Shown here in pieces: positions 36,528 to 44,567 of a DNA stretch of 64,000 nucleotides. The notes under the pieces were generated by a model. The model was not told the DNA's origin. It saw only the letters and a program-made list of their open reading frames with translations, and made no database searches. The DNA lies in the NCBI GenBank assembly GCA_034931985.1, contig JAYGHB010000107.1, forward strand, positions 7,286 through 71,285, read 5' to 3'. Numbering within the stretch: the first letter of the stretch is position 1; each line of letters opens with the position of its first letter. The position numbers were made by a program, and so were the translations under genes. The stretch is from Halotia wernerae. GTDB taxonomy: Bacteria; Cyanobacteriota; Cyanobacteriia; Cyanobacteriales; Nostocaceae.

Positions 36528-36794
36528 ATGCAAATTACTATCGAAATTCCTGAAGAAATCGGCAACCAGTTACAACAAAACTGGCAAGACTTACCCCAAA
36601 AAATTTTAGAAGCTATAGCATTAGAAGCTTATAGAAGTGGAATAATGACTTCTGCTCAAATTCAACAGTTACTAAAATTTTCTTCTTGGTGGGAAACCGA
36701 GCAATTTCTCAAACAATCTCAAGCTTATCTTGATTATACAGAAGATGATTTAGAGCAAGATATCCAAACGCTGCATCAGATTTTATCAAAATGA
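36528..36794 (+). CDS. UPF0175-like antitoxin
   Basis: A protein of 88 aa with MQITIEIPEEIGNQL at the start and a helix-turn-helix-like region EAYRSGIMTSAQIQQLLKFS, the pattern of UPF0175 proteins that pair with DUF3368 PIN toxins. It overlaps the toxin start by four bases. Confidence 0.85.
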   Translation: MQITIEIPEEIGNQLQQNWQDLPQKILEAIALEAYRSGIMTSAQIQQLLKFSSWWETEQFLKQSQAYLDYTEDDLEQDIQTLHQILSK

Positions 36795-37273
36795 TTGTGG
36801 TTGCAGATACTTCTCCTATTTGTTATTTAGTTTTAATCGGACAGATTGAACTTCTCCCCAAATTATTTGGTAAAATTCTGATTCCTCAAGCTGTTTATAC
36901 TGAATTAGTTGCAGATGGTGCGCCTCCTCAGTTGCAATCTTGGATTACTACTCCTCCAAATTGGTTAGAAGTTTGCTCAATCGCTCTGAAAGATGATCCG
37001 CTTTTAGCCAATCTTCATTTAGGAGAAAAGGAAGCAATTTTATTAGCAGAACAATTGACTGCTGAGGTAATTATTTTAGATGAAAAAGCAGCTCGTAAAG
37101 CTGCACAAGAAAAAGGACTAAAAGTAACTGGATTACTCGGTATTTTAGATTCAGCAGCTAGTCAAAATCTCGTAGAAATGCCGTCTGTGATTATGGCTTT
37201 ACAGAAAACTAATTTTCGTGCTGCTCCGAGCTTATTAAAATCTCTACTAGCTCGTCATCAAAAATCAGATTAA
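36791..37273 (+). CDS. DUF3368-type PIN-domain toxin, third pair
   Basis: A PIN-like protein of 160 aa with VVADTSPICYLVLIGQIELL at the N-terminus, LGEKEAILLAEQL in the middle and IILDEKAARKAA, the acidic pattern of DUF3368 toxins. It is the third distinct PIN toxin within 3.2 kb. A tail fragment of cas6 starts almost at its stop. Confidence 0.86.
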   Translation: MIVVADTSPICYLVLIGQIELLPKLFGKILIPQAVYTELVADGAPPQLQSWITTPPNWLEVCSIALKDDPLLANLHLGEKEAILLAEQLTAEVIILDEKAARKAAQEKGLKVTGLLGILDSAASQNLVEMPSVIMALQKTNFRAAPSLLKSLLARHQKSD

Positions 37274-37276
37274 ATG

Positions 37277-37337
37277 AGACAAATTAGCCAGACGTTCAGT
37301 GAAACAGGAAAGTATCTAATTATTGCATCTAGCGATC
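37277..37337 (+). pseudogene. cas6 3'-end copy 5 (extreme end)
   Basis: ACAAATTAGCCAGACGTTCAG and the following GAAACAGGAAAGTATCTAAT align with copy 1 and its downstream flank (34077-34135), not with cas6 itself beyond the stop. It therefore descends from copy 1 or its parent. Hairpin copy 2 follows. Confidence 0.7.
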
Positions 37338-37362
37338 GCTCCGAATTAACTCACGAACAAAA

Positions 37363-37395
37363 AGATCCCCGACTTCTTCAAGAAGTCGGGGATCT
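37363..37395. repeat. hairpin repeat AGATCCCCGACTTCTT, copy 2
   Basis: Identical to the copy at 35861-35893, with 16-bp perfect arms, and in the same order relative to the cas6-tail fragment and the leader. Confidence 0.85.
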
Positions 37396-37659
37396 GAGCC
37401 TCTCGTGTTAAGTTTTTGTAACAATCTTGACGTTAATAAGTCACATATTTTACTGTTTTAGCTAGCGTGTGAGTTTCATCTACACACTACCGCCGAACCT
37501 TGAAAACCTTATAACTTCGTTGGAGTGTGTTGATGCCTTACATAGTAAGAGTTTCAGCCGACAAAATTGGTGATTTTTGGTAAATTTTTTGTCACTTTTC
37601 AGGAGTGTGTCGATTTAGGGTCTGAAAGTCAGCCCCAGTAAGGTTTCCATCAGTGAACT
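37396..37659 (+). promoter_or_regulatory. CRISPR leader-like sequence, copy Y
   Basis: It matches leader copy X, but with an extra ~80 bp near its 3' end bracketed by two GGAGTGTGT(T/C)GAT motifs. The extra segment contains AGTGTGTTGATGCCTTAC and an A/T-rich run. It ends directly at a CRISPR repeat. Confidence 0.65.
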
Positions 37660-37768
37660 CTTTCCGATCACATCGCCCCGCAAGGGGATGGAAACCTGCT
37701 GCTCTAGTAATTGAATTTTGAACTTTAAATACTTTCCACCAACTTATTCCCCGCAAGGGGATGAAAAG
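37660..37768 (+). CRISPR. CRISPR mini-array 3: hybrid two-repeat array
   Basis: The first repeat (37660-37695) is of the CCGATCACAT type; the second (37732-37768) is of the CCACCAACTTATT type and has a decayed end (GATGAAAAG for GATGGAAAC), as expected of the trailing repeat. The spacer is 36 bp. Two repeat families in one array indicate recombination between arrays. Confidence 0.85.
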
Positions 37769-37829
37769 ACTTTTGACAAACAAGATATAAAGAAAGATAT
37801 GATTATCGTTGATCGCTATAAAAACTTAT

Positions 37830-38624
37830 ATGGATTGGTTATCTTCAGTTGATTTACCTCACCTTTGGAACTTTGTAATTGCCCAAACTCCCACACCTTC
37901 ACCAGTATTAACCCCTGCGAAAAACCTCAACGAAATTGAACTACTCAAAAGCCAGTTAGAGTTTCTCAAAGCTACCAATGGTCAACTCGGTGAAAGCTTT
38001 AACAGATTTGTTGCAGCAATGCAGTTTACCTTAGTAGTCTTTGCCTTTTTGGGCGGAGTTGTAGTTTTTGTGTTTGGCAACAATTTAAAAAGTGCCAAGG
38101 AAGTTGCTACTCAGACGATTCAGCAAGAAATTGATAATCATATTGCTGGGTTGGTAAGAAAAGAAGTTAGGAATGTTAAACGGACTTTACAGCGCGAACG
38201 AGTAATTAGTTCGACTACTGTAGATTATTATCTACCGTCATTAGATGGCGAACCAAATGAGTATAAATTGCTGGTAGCTAGGGAATTTAAAAATGTAAAC
38301 TTTTGGAATAAAACAACGATTCCCCAGAGATTTTTGGCTGATGTATGTGTTTTAGATTTAGAAAACTCTATCGATGTTGCTGGTAAAAAGTTTTCTGAAT
38401 TGCCACCTGACAAAAGACAAGAAACTGGTAAGCGAATTATTGATGAATTTATCCAGATTTTGCCACAAACCGCGACTTTAGTTATCTATGTTTCTCCACC
38501 CCATCTAAACGCAATTAATAATGCAACATTTAAGGGTCGATATTATGCACCTGCAAATACAGCGATTAGTTTAGTGGGTATGGTTGCTGATGCTGCTTAT
38601 GTAGCACATGGACAAAATAATTAG
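37830..38624 (+). CDS. unrecognised membrane-anchored protein beside the type III-D operon
   Basis: A protein of about 264 aa that I do not recognise. After a Pro/Thr-rich stretch (TPTPSPVLTPAK) comes a short coiled coil, one strong membrane segment (FTLVVFAFLGGVVVFVFG, near residues 71-88), a long charged helix (to about residue 130), then a globular alpha/beta domain with YKLLVAREFKNVNFW, DVCVLDLENS and TLVIYVSPPHLNAI. The frame opens at TTG 37809; ATG 37830 is preferred. It converges on the cas operon with only 24 bp between the stops. Location suggests, but does not prove, a CRISPR ancillary effector acting at the membrane. Confidence 0.7.
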   Translation: MDWLSSVDLPHLWNFVIAQTPTPSPVLTPAKNLNEIELLKSQLEFLKATNGQLGESFNRFVAAMQFTLVVFAFLGGVVVFVFGNNLKSAKEVATQTIQQEIDNHIAGLVRKEVRNVKRTLQRERVISSTTVDYYLPSLDGEPNEYKLLVAREFKNVNFWNKTTIPQRFLADVCVLDLENSIDVAGKKFSELPPDKRQETGKRIIDEFIQILPQTATLVIYVSPPHLNAINNATFKGRYYAPANTAISLVGMVADAAYVAHGQNN

Positions 38625-38648
38625 TATTAATATAATCAATACAGCAAC

Positions 38649-39284
38649 TTATTGAGATGGTTTTTTATGAGGACGTTCCCACGGTTTGGGAGGACGTTCT
38701 AAACCTTTTGAATCTTCTGTTTTTATTGGTTTTATAACTTTGGGAAGTACAGGTTTAGAAGGTTTTGAATCTTCTGTTTTGATAGGTTTTGCAACCTTGG
38801 GAGTTTCTGCTATTTGAGGAGTTTTTACGGTTATTGATTTTGTCTGTGCTATGGGTGAAATATTAGGTTCATCATTTCTATCTACTATCTTATAATAACG
38901 CATTAAGCGTTGTGACCAGCCCAATATTTGGATCATTAATAATGGCTTTTTCTCATAAAATCTTAAATATTGGTTGCAAACTTCATTAATACTTTTATAG
39001 TAAATCGTAGTTTTGTTACTATGTCCAATAGTTTTTCCATATTCGGCTAATCGTTCAATATATGTAAAAATTTTTGATGGTTTTCTTTCACTTTTGTCAA
39101 GGTGCAAATTTTGTTTAATTTTCGAGTCGAGATAATTAACCAATTTGCTTAATTCAGTGCTAATACCTTCTTTTCCTGGTTCAATGCGCTGTTGTTCATT
39201 GGCTAAAAAATGAGCAATTTTATGAGCTATTTGCAGGTGTTCGTCAGCTATGGAATAAGTAATTTTATCACTATTATTGCTCAT
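38649..39284 (-). CDS. unknown protein, last gene of the type III-D operon
   Basis: A protein of 211 aa with no recognised domain. The first ~145 residues are helical and basic and could be a small-subunit-like (Cas11-like) bundle. The tail holds a proline-rich tandem repeat: KPIKTEDSK occurs twice, about 25 residues apart, each preceded by a PKV segment, and the chain ends PPKPWERPHKKP. It is six bases after the upstream RAMP gene and clearly cotranscribed. Type III-D loci of heterocystous cyanobacteria are known to end in an uncharacterised gene; I cannot confirm that this is its ortholog. Confidence 0.7.
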   Translation of the reverse strand: MSNNSDKITYSIADEHLQIAHKIAHFLANEQQRIEPGKEGISTELSKLVNYLDSKIKQNLHLDKSERKPSKIFTYIERLAEYGKTIGHSNKTTIYYKSINEVCNQYLRFYEKKPLLMIQILGWSQRLMRYYKIVDRNDEPNISPIAQTKSITVKTPQIAETPKVAKPIKTEDSKPSKPVLPKVIKPIKTEDSKGLERPPKPWERPHKKPSQ

Positions 39285-39290
39285 AAGTTT

Positions 39291-40343
39291 TTAATAATTT
39301 TCATAAGGTATACGATTAGTAGAAAAGCTGAGAATTTCGGATATTTTTTCTAATTGTGGTTGTTCAATTAATTCTTCATGGGCTTGTTGAATTTTATTGT
39401 GGATAAAGTTTTTGAGCAGTTCATCAGTCAAAATTTGATTTGATGATACAGCAAAAGATGTATAACGGCTATATAAATCAGCCTGATTTTGAGTAATTTC
39501 AGCTTCTGTAATTTCTACTGTCATGCTTCCCATGCCAATTGGTTTACCTGCACCAACTTTTAAAACTATGGGATAGTTTTTATCTTGTCCTAAAGCAATT
39601 AATAGACTTCCTAATTCTTCTGGTTTGAGGTTTTTGAAGTTTAATTTAGTGCTAAATTCGTCATTTTTAAATGCTACTTGTACAGGAATGCCATTACCTA
39701 TACCTTTGTCTTTAGCATTTTTCATATTGTAATAAAACTTCCAACCTACTGTTTTGCCATTGTGATAATATGCTTGACTTTCATCTGGTCTTGGTCGCCA
39801 AAGATTAGGCATAAAACCAACTTCAAAACCTGTCATTTCACAATGAGCATCCTGAATTGTTAAAAGTCCTTGCCATCCCCATTTTTCTCCAGATGCGCCA
39901 AAAACTACACTTGCTGGACAAAGCTGATTCTTATCTTTGGTAGGTAGACGTTCTTCTGGGTATTCTTCTGGTTTTTTAGGCTTGACTCCCACACGACTAT
40001 TAGTAATCGCCTCATAAACTGAACGAATACAACCTTTTAAAGAACTACCTTGAATTAATAGTTCTTTGTCATTTCCTTGAACCATTGTTTTTATCAAAGG
40101 AATATGTTCTTGATTAATATCGCTTCCCATCAGCACTATCCCAGTTGAGATGTGCAGCATTGTCTGAACTTTTAGAGTTAGAAATAAAGTACCGTGTAAA
40201 CGGTTAGATAAATATTTATGGTGTCCAGGAGGTCTATTTGCAGTTGGTGGTTTGTCAGAAAAATAAACAAAATCGTATGGTCTGGGGCCACGTTCTTGAT
40301 TTGACCCACCAAAGTTTTGAGAACGGTAGGAACTATTAGCCAT
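39291..40343 (-). CDS. Cas7-like RAMP protein (TIGR03986-like)
   Basis: A protein of 350 aa with the RAMP pattern: beta strand TLKVQTMLHISTG, the crRNA-binding loop LLIQGSSLKGCIRSVYEAI (near residue 100) and a late Gly-rich GAGKPIGMGSMTVEI. A long insertion (GKTVGWKFYYNMKNAKDKG) recalls the TIGR03986 type III RAMP family. The N-terminal ~40 residues are disordered and basic. The protein is expected to be a backbone subunit of the effector. Its start overlaps the end of the upstream gene by eight bases. Confidence 0.8.
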   Translation of the reverse strand: MANSSYRSQNFGGSNQERGPRPYDFVYFSDKPPTANRPPGHHKYLSNRLHGTLFLTLKVQTMLHISTGIVLMGSDINQEHIPLIKTMVQGNDKELLIQGSSLKGCIRSVYEAITNSRVGVKPKKPEEYPEERLPTKDKNQLCPASVVFGASGEKWGWQGLLTIQDAHCEMTGFEVGFMPNLWRPRPDESQAYYHNGKTVGWKFYYNMKNAKDKGIGNGIPVQVAFKNDEFSTKLNFKNLKPEELGSLLIALGQDKNYPIVLKVGAGKPIGMGSMTVEITEAEITQNQADLYSRYTSFAVSSNQILTDELLKNFIHNKIQQAHEELIEQPQLEKISEILSFSTNRIPYENY

Positions 40344-40851
40344 TGTGATTTTTTACCGTTAGGGCGACAAAATGTACAGTAGCAGTGTTACTATCTCGAA
40401 AATAACGTTGAGCAATATTTACATCTTCAGAATTTAAATTCTTAGGAAAGCGGGTTTCTTTGGGTGAATGCAGTAATGCATTTTGTTCTAAAAATTCCCA
40501 ATTACCTTTAATGGGACGAAAATTATCTTGCTCATCTTGGGAACTAAGAAGTAACACCTCATATTCTCCTTGCTTTTGCTTCCAACGCACTTCCAACACT
40601 GAATTAAATAGCTGTCCTTCGGGACTGGGGAATGCTTCTGGTTGCAGATTGGTGGAATTTTGTTGTAAGCGATCGCCTATATCTATTTCTAAGCTAGAAT
40701 ATTTAGAATCTTGCGAACGTCGTAACCAAAACCCTCCTACCCGATGCGTCCAGCGCAAAAAGTAATAGCTGGGTGGGGTTGGAAATTTTTCGAGTAGTTC
40801 AATTAATTCTTTTGCAGATAGTGATTGTTTGCTTACCCCTACGAAGCACAT
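40336..40851 (-). CDS. Csx19-like type III-D subunit
   Basis: A protein of about 171 aa (182 from an upstream ATG at 40884 that would overlap cas7 by 46 bp; ATG 40851 overlaps less). It shows PPSYYFLRWTHRVGGFWLRR, FPSPEGQLFNSVLEVRWKQ and VHFVALTV, which fits the Csx19 family seen only with type III-D systems. Its place between two RAMP genes supports this, but the match is by pattern only. Confidence 0.6.
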   Translation of the reverse strand: MCFVGVSKQSLSAKELIELLEKFPTPPSYYFLRWTHRVGGFWLRRSQDSKYSSLEIDIGDRLQQNSTNLQPEAFPSPEGQLFNSVLEVRWKQKQGEYEVLLLSSQDEQDNFRPIKGNWEFLEQNALLHSPKETRFPKNLNSEDVNIAQRYFRDSNTATVHFVALTVKNHNG

Positions 40852-41831
40852 ATTGCACCCCCTTCTTGCAGCAACTGACTCCACGCTTTTACTGCTTTAA
40901 TAAATAAATCACGAACATCAGCACCTTCCCATTTCAGTTCTACACCAAAGTCGAAGTGCATTGCTTTTGGTTGAATGGCTACTTCTTGTTTATCGTCAGA
41001 TGGAAAATTATAGGGATTTTGTTGTAAAAACTCTCCTGTACCCAAAAGATAAACTTTATCCCACGGTGTTTTGCTACCAAATCTATAAATCTTGCCATCA
41101 TTTTTTAACTCGCACCCAGGATACTGAACCACAGCACTGTTGTACTCAACCTGGACTATACCCAATCCTCGTGATTTAGCAAACCCAATTCCAAACCAAC
41201 CTGCGTCTAAGTCACGCAACACCAAAGCAATCAACCCTAACTGCGCTAAAGAGAAGTTTTTCAGGTGAATTTTAGTCTTAAATGCACCGCTGGTACAGAC
41301 TTGATAATCAAAAGGCCCGTGTGCTACTGAACCAAATACCCTATCAATCGCTACACCGTTACGTTCTTCGATTTTGAGCGATACCGAAGTATCAGGATAG
41401 GCATCTTCAATACGAAAACGACTCGCAATGAATGTATTACCAAATATTTGGTCAGTAAATGACGATTCTTTATAAATTTCAGGTGCTGGTAATTTCTTTT
41501 TTAGTCCTTCTTCAGCTTGAGTATTTTTGTATAAATAATCGTATTTATCAGTATCTAACGGATTATTTGCCCAAATGAGTTTGGGGTCAGACGGTTTTTC
41601 ATATTCAGGATGACCTACAGTTCGGACAACACGTTCAGCATGTGCGCGAATTGCACCTTTTAAAGAACTACCAGGAAGATAAATTGTTGGTTTACCATGA
41701 TGAAAAGTTTCTACAAATTCCATTTGAGGTTTTGTCGGGTCTGCACCTTCTCTACCCGATTTAATTAAAATGGGGCCATCTGGAATAATAGTGATATCAA
41801 TTGTGCAATGGTTAACAAGCTGCTTGTGCAT
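40839..41831 (-). CDS. Cas7-like RAMP protein (Csm5/Csm3-related)
   Basis: A RAMP protein of 330 aa. The N-terminal strand DITIIPDGPILIKSGREGADP carries an Asp at the position used for target RNA cutting in Csm3. The crRNA loop YLPGSSLKGAIRAHAERVVR and the C-terminal GFAKSRGLGIVQVEY complete the fold. DQIFGNTFIASRFRIEDAYP and ERNGVAIDRVFGSV are typical of type III Cas7 proteins. Confidence 0.85.
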   Translation of the reverse strand: MHKQLVNHCTIDITIIPDGPILIKSGREGADPTKPQMEFVETFHHGKPTIYLPGSSLKGAIRAHAERVVRTVGHPEYEKPSDPKLIWANNPLDTDKYDYLYKNTQAEEGLKKKLPAPEIYKESSFTDQIFGNTFIASRFRIEDAYPDTSVSLKIEERNGVAIDRVFGSVAHGPFDYQVCTSGAFKTKIHLKNFSLAQLGLIALVLRDLDAGWFGIGFAKSRGLGIVQVEYNSAVVQYPGCELKNDGKIYRFGSKTPWDKVYLLGTGEFLQQNPYNFPSDDKQEVAIQPKAMHFDFGVELKWEGADVRDLFIKAVKAWSQLLQEGGAICAS

Positions 41832-41838
41832 AGTTAGT

Positions 41839-42762
41839 TTATTGGGAAGTAGAAGATGCTTTAGTGTTATTCATTGAAGATATTTGCTCGCGTAGATAAT
41901 CGATAAAATTATTCACCCAAGCATCTTTTAAATTCTTACCATCAATCTGAGGATTAGGTATATCTGAATCATTTGGATTAATCAAAAACTTCAGATAATT
42001 TATGACTTTCTCTGGGTCAGTTTGCTTTTGATTACTTTCACTCCTGACATCAACCCAGTTCATCTCATCAATTGTGAGTTTAACTACTCCCAAGCCTCTT
42101 GACCTTCCACCACCTAAAGGAATTTGTTCATTTTCAAATTGATATAACCCAATCATCAATAAACCTAGCTCCCAATCTTTGGCATTTTCAACAATAGCAT
42201 TAAATAAGAATGGTGTTCCTGCTGGGACAACTTGAAAATCATAAAGTTTACCATCAGCAGCAGTTGCAGTATCTCTATCGATAGCAACACCGTCTCGTTC
42301 TTGATACTGTCCAAACCAATTATCTTCAGGTTTATATACAGTCAAATCACGGATTTGTAATTTACTCGAAAGCCACGGCGAACCAAACAACGAAGAAACT
42401 AAATCTGTATTTTCGATAATATATTCATGTAGTTTATTCTCTTTATCTAACGGATTAGTATTAGGGGTTTCGTGTTTAAATTGTGATATTTCATCAGAGG
42501 TGATTGACCATTCACTTTCTATTGCTGGGTTAGCAACTAATTTACGGTTATTACCGACAATCCCCCGTAAGAAACTTTCTAATCTTGACCTTAAAGCCCC
42601 TTTAAAACTCGAACCAGGTATTAATGGTCTACCCAAAGCATCTTTGATAACAGGTAAATCTGCACCTATAGGTTCTGTAGAACGTCCAGCACTAATTCGT
42701 AATGCTGTAACCGTTTCCAAAACTCCGGTAATTTCTAGACGATTTTCAAAGATTTCAAACAT
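41839..42762 (-). CDS. Csm3-like Cas7 backbone nuclease
   Basis: A protein of 307 aa, the clearest Csm3 type in the operon. ITGVLETVTALRISAGR is followed by IGADLPVIKDALGRPLIPGS; Asp35 aligns with the catalytic Asp33 of S. thermophilus Csm3, so target RNA cleavage should be intact. The crRNA loop is GSSFKGALRSRLESF, and further marks are VSSLFGSPWLSSKLQIRDL and GGGRSRGLGVVKL. Several copies would line the crRNA in the complex. Confidence 0.87.
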   Translation of the reverse strand: MFEIFENRLEITGVLETVTALRISAGRSTEPIGADLPVIKDALGRPLIPGSSFKGALRSRLESFLRGIVGNNRKLVANPAIESEWSITSDEISQFKHETPNTNPLDKENKLHEYIIENTDLVSSLFGSPWLSSKLQIRDLTVYKPEDNWFGQYQERDGVAIDRDTATAADGKLYDFQVVPAGTPFLFNAIVENAKDWELGLLMIGLYQFENEQIPLGGGRSRGLGVVKLTIDEMNWVDVRSESNQKQTDPEKVINYLKFLINPNDSDIPNPQIDGKNLKDAWVNNFIDYLREQISSMNNTKASSTSQ

Positions 42763-42786
42763 AGTTTTGCTGAATTAATCTGGTAA

Positions 42787-43230
42787 TTAAGTATTTTGGG
42801 TTGTCTTGCTAGAATTATTATCAGCCTTCAAATATTTGAGATAGCGTGAACCATAACCCAAATAACGACGTGTTAATTGCAACCATACAAATTTTAATTT
42901 TTCTGGACATTGTAATTTTTGGATGATTTCATCAGCTTTTTGTTTAAGCTTCTTGTCAATATCTTCAATAATTTTTTCAGCCAGTGCGTTTTTTCCATTA
43001 CCCCACTTTTTTTCACGTCCTAACTGGTAGCGTAAAAAATTTTTAATAACTTCAGTGCTTTCAGTTGTATCAGCAACGTGCATTAAATTTCGATATTGTG
43101 ATTCTTCTAAATTACCGTATGATTTTTTATCATTTAACCTTTCTTCAATGGCTATGACTAAATCATCTTCGGTCTGAAGTATCTCTTTTTGAATTTTGAA
43201 CTCTTTTTGTTGTTGTTCCCAATTTTTCAT
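42787..43230 (-). CDS. probable small subunit (Cas11/Csm2-like)
   Basis: An all-helical, charged protein of 147 aa with no RAMP loop. The C-terminal LTRRYLGYGSRYLKYLKAD is basic and aromatic, as expected of a small subunit that lines the RNA-DNA groove. Position right after csx10 and size support Cas11. It overlaps csx10 by four bases. Confidence 0.68.
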   Translation of the reverse strand: MKNWEQQQKEFKIQKEILQTEDDLVIAIEERLNDKKSYGNLEESQYRNLMHVADTTESTEVIKNFLRYQLGREKKWGNGKNALAEKIIEDIDKKLKQKADEIIQKLQCPEKLKFVWLQLTRRYLGYGSRYLKYLKADNNSSKTTQNT

Positions 43231-44567
43231 ACCGCAGCCTCACGAAATACTAAATGAAACTCATTGCAAATTTCTACTTGACCAAAACCTTCGCTAATAC
43301 GTTCTCCTACAGCACTATATTCTAAGTCGAATAATTTTTCATACCATAAGTTTGGATTCGTGGTACTAAATAAGTAAACTGAACCTTTATTAGTTACAAG
43401 TTCTACATCTTTCTTCAACCCCCAAGCGCTATTCCAGCCAGAACGATAATCATAGCTACTGTAAACAGTGTGAAGTTTTAAAGATTTATCATCTTCATCT
43501 TTTACACCTGCAAATTGTTTGAGCATTGCGGCTGAAATCACTGTGGTCCGCTGCCAATCTTCTAATAAAATTGCATCAGATTGTAAGCCAATAGTAAAAT
43601 ATAGCTGATTGTCAAATGGGTTAGTTGTTGTTTCTCCAAATGCCTCTGACCAACTTTCCCAACGTTCTTTTAATTTACGATTAAACTCATCAATTCTATT
43701 TTTGACATTATTGTTTATTTGAATTAATTGGGCGCCAATTTTCACTTTACCCAAACCCCGTGATATCGAACCGCCAAGCCTAAAGTTGTCGGAATTATTG
43801 TTGAGAAAATTAGTTAATTTTTCAGCTAAATTTTTGTGAGGAACTATAATGCAACTTCTATAAACATAGTTATTCCATTCAATCTCTTGAAAATCAGTTT
43901 CTTTCGGAACTTTAATAGTTTTGTTATTTTTTTGCAGAAATGCCTCATTAAGAACTTCAATACTATATAAAATATCCTCGGCAGCAGTGGCACGACGACG
44001 ATTGATACCAACCCGCGTTAGTAGGCGACTAGTAATTGTATGATTGTGATATTTATTACCTTGTTTGCTATAGAAACTACTATAACTTTCTACCCGCGCA
44101 TCTATTCCATCTGCTAAGGCTTTGAGGCTACTGGGGTCGTAGGAACAGTTAAAATTTTCGGCACAAAAAGAATCTATTAATGTATCGAATACACCATGAT
44201 TGTTACCAGTAAATCCTGGGTTAGCTTTAGAACTCACTGCTGTTGCGGGTAAAACTTTAATCGCATCTTCTACAACTTGATAAACACCCTCAACTTTGGC
44301 AACAGCAGAATAGGCATTTTGGAAAATTGCCGGATTTGCGTTTAAAAATAGTTGTTGAAAGTGGTTATTATCTGCAATGACATTTAGATTTTCGAGTTCC
44401 ATCCCTGGATGATGCTGTAAGATTTGTTTGGCTACTGCACCACGCAGAACTGAACCAGGGATATATTTTTCGACTTCGTTGATGGAACCTCCGGGTTTTT
44501 CTTTCCCAATTGCTAGAGGTGAGAGGGCTGTAATTGTTATTTCTATCCGTGTTTTAGCTTGCGTCAT
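43227..44567 (-). CDS. csx10: Csx10 (Cas5-type subunit of type III-D)
   Basis: A RAMP-superfamily protein of 446 aa. The N-terminal strand ITITALSPLAIGKEKPGGS and loop YIPGSVLRGAVAKQIL are followed by the hallmark LTRVGINRRRATAAEDILYS; a late FRLGGSISRGLGKVKIG and a second Gly-rich AVGERISEGFGQVEI indicate two RAMP domains. Csx10 is the signature gene of subtype III-D and caps the 5' handle of crRNA. The start overlaps the upstream gene by four bases. Confidence 0.88.
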   Translation of the reverse strand: MTQAKTRIEITITALSPLAIGKEKPGGSINEVEKYIPGSVLRGAVAKQILQHHPGMELENLNVIADNNHFQQLFLNANPAIFQNAYSAVAKVEGVYQVVEDAIKVLPATAVSSKANPGFTGNNHGVFDTLIDSFCAENFNCSYDPSSLKALADGIDARVESYSSFYSKQGNKYHNHTITSRLLTRVGINRRRATAAEDILYSIEVLNEAFLQKNNKTIKVPKETDFQEIEWNNYVYRSCIIVPHKNLAEKLTNFLNNNSDNFRLGGSISRGLGKVKIGAQLIQINNNVKNRIDEFNRKLKERWESWSEAFGETTTNPFDNQLYFTIGLQSDAILLEDWQRTTVISAAMLKQFAGVKDEDDKSLKLHTVYSSYDYRSGWNSAWGLKKDVELVTNKGSVYLFSTTNPNLWYEKLFDLEYSAVGERISEGFGQVEICNEFHLVFREAAV

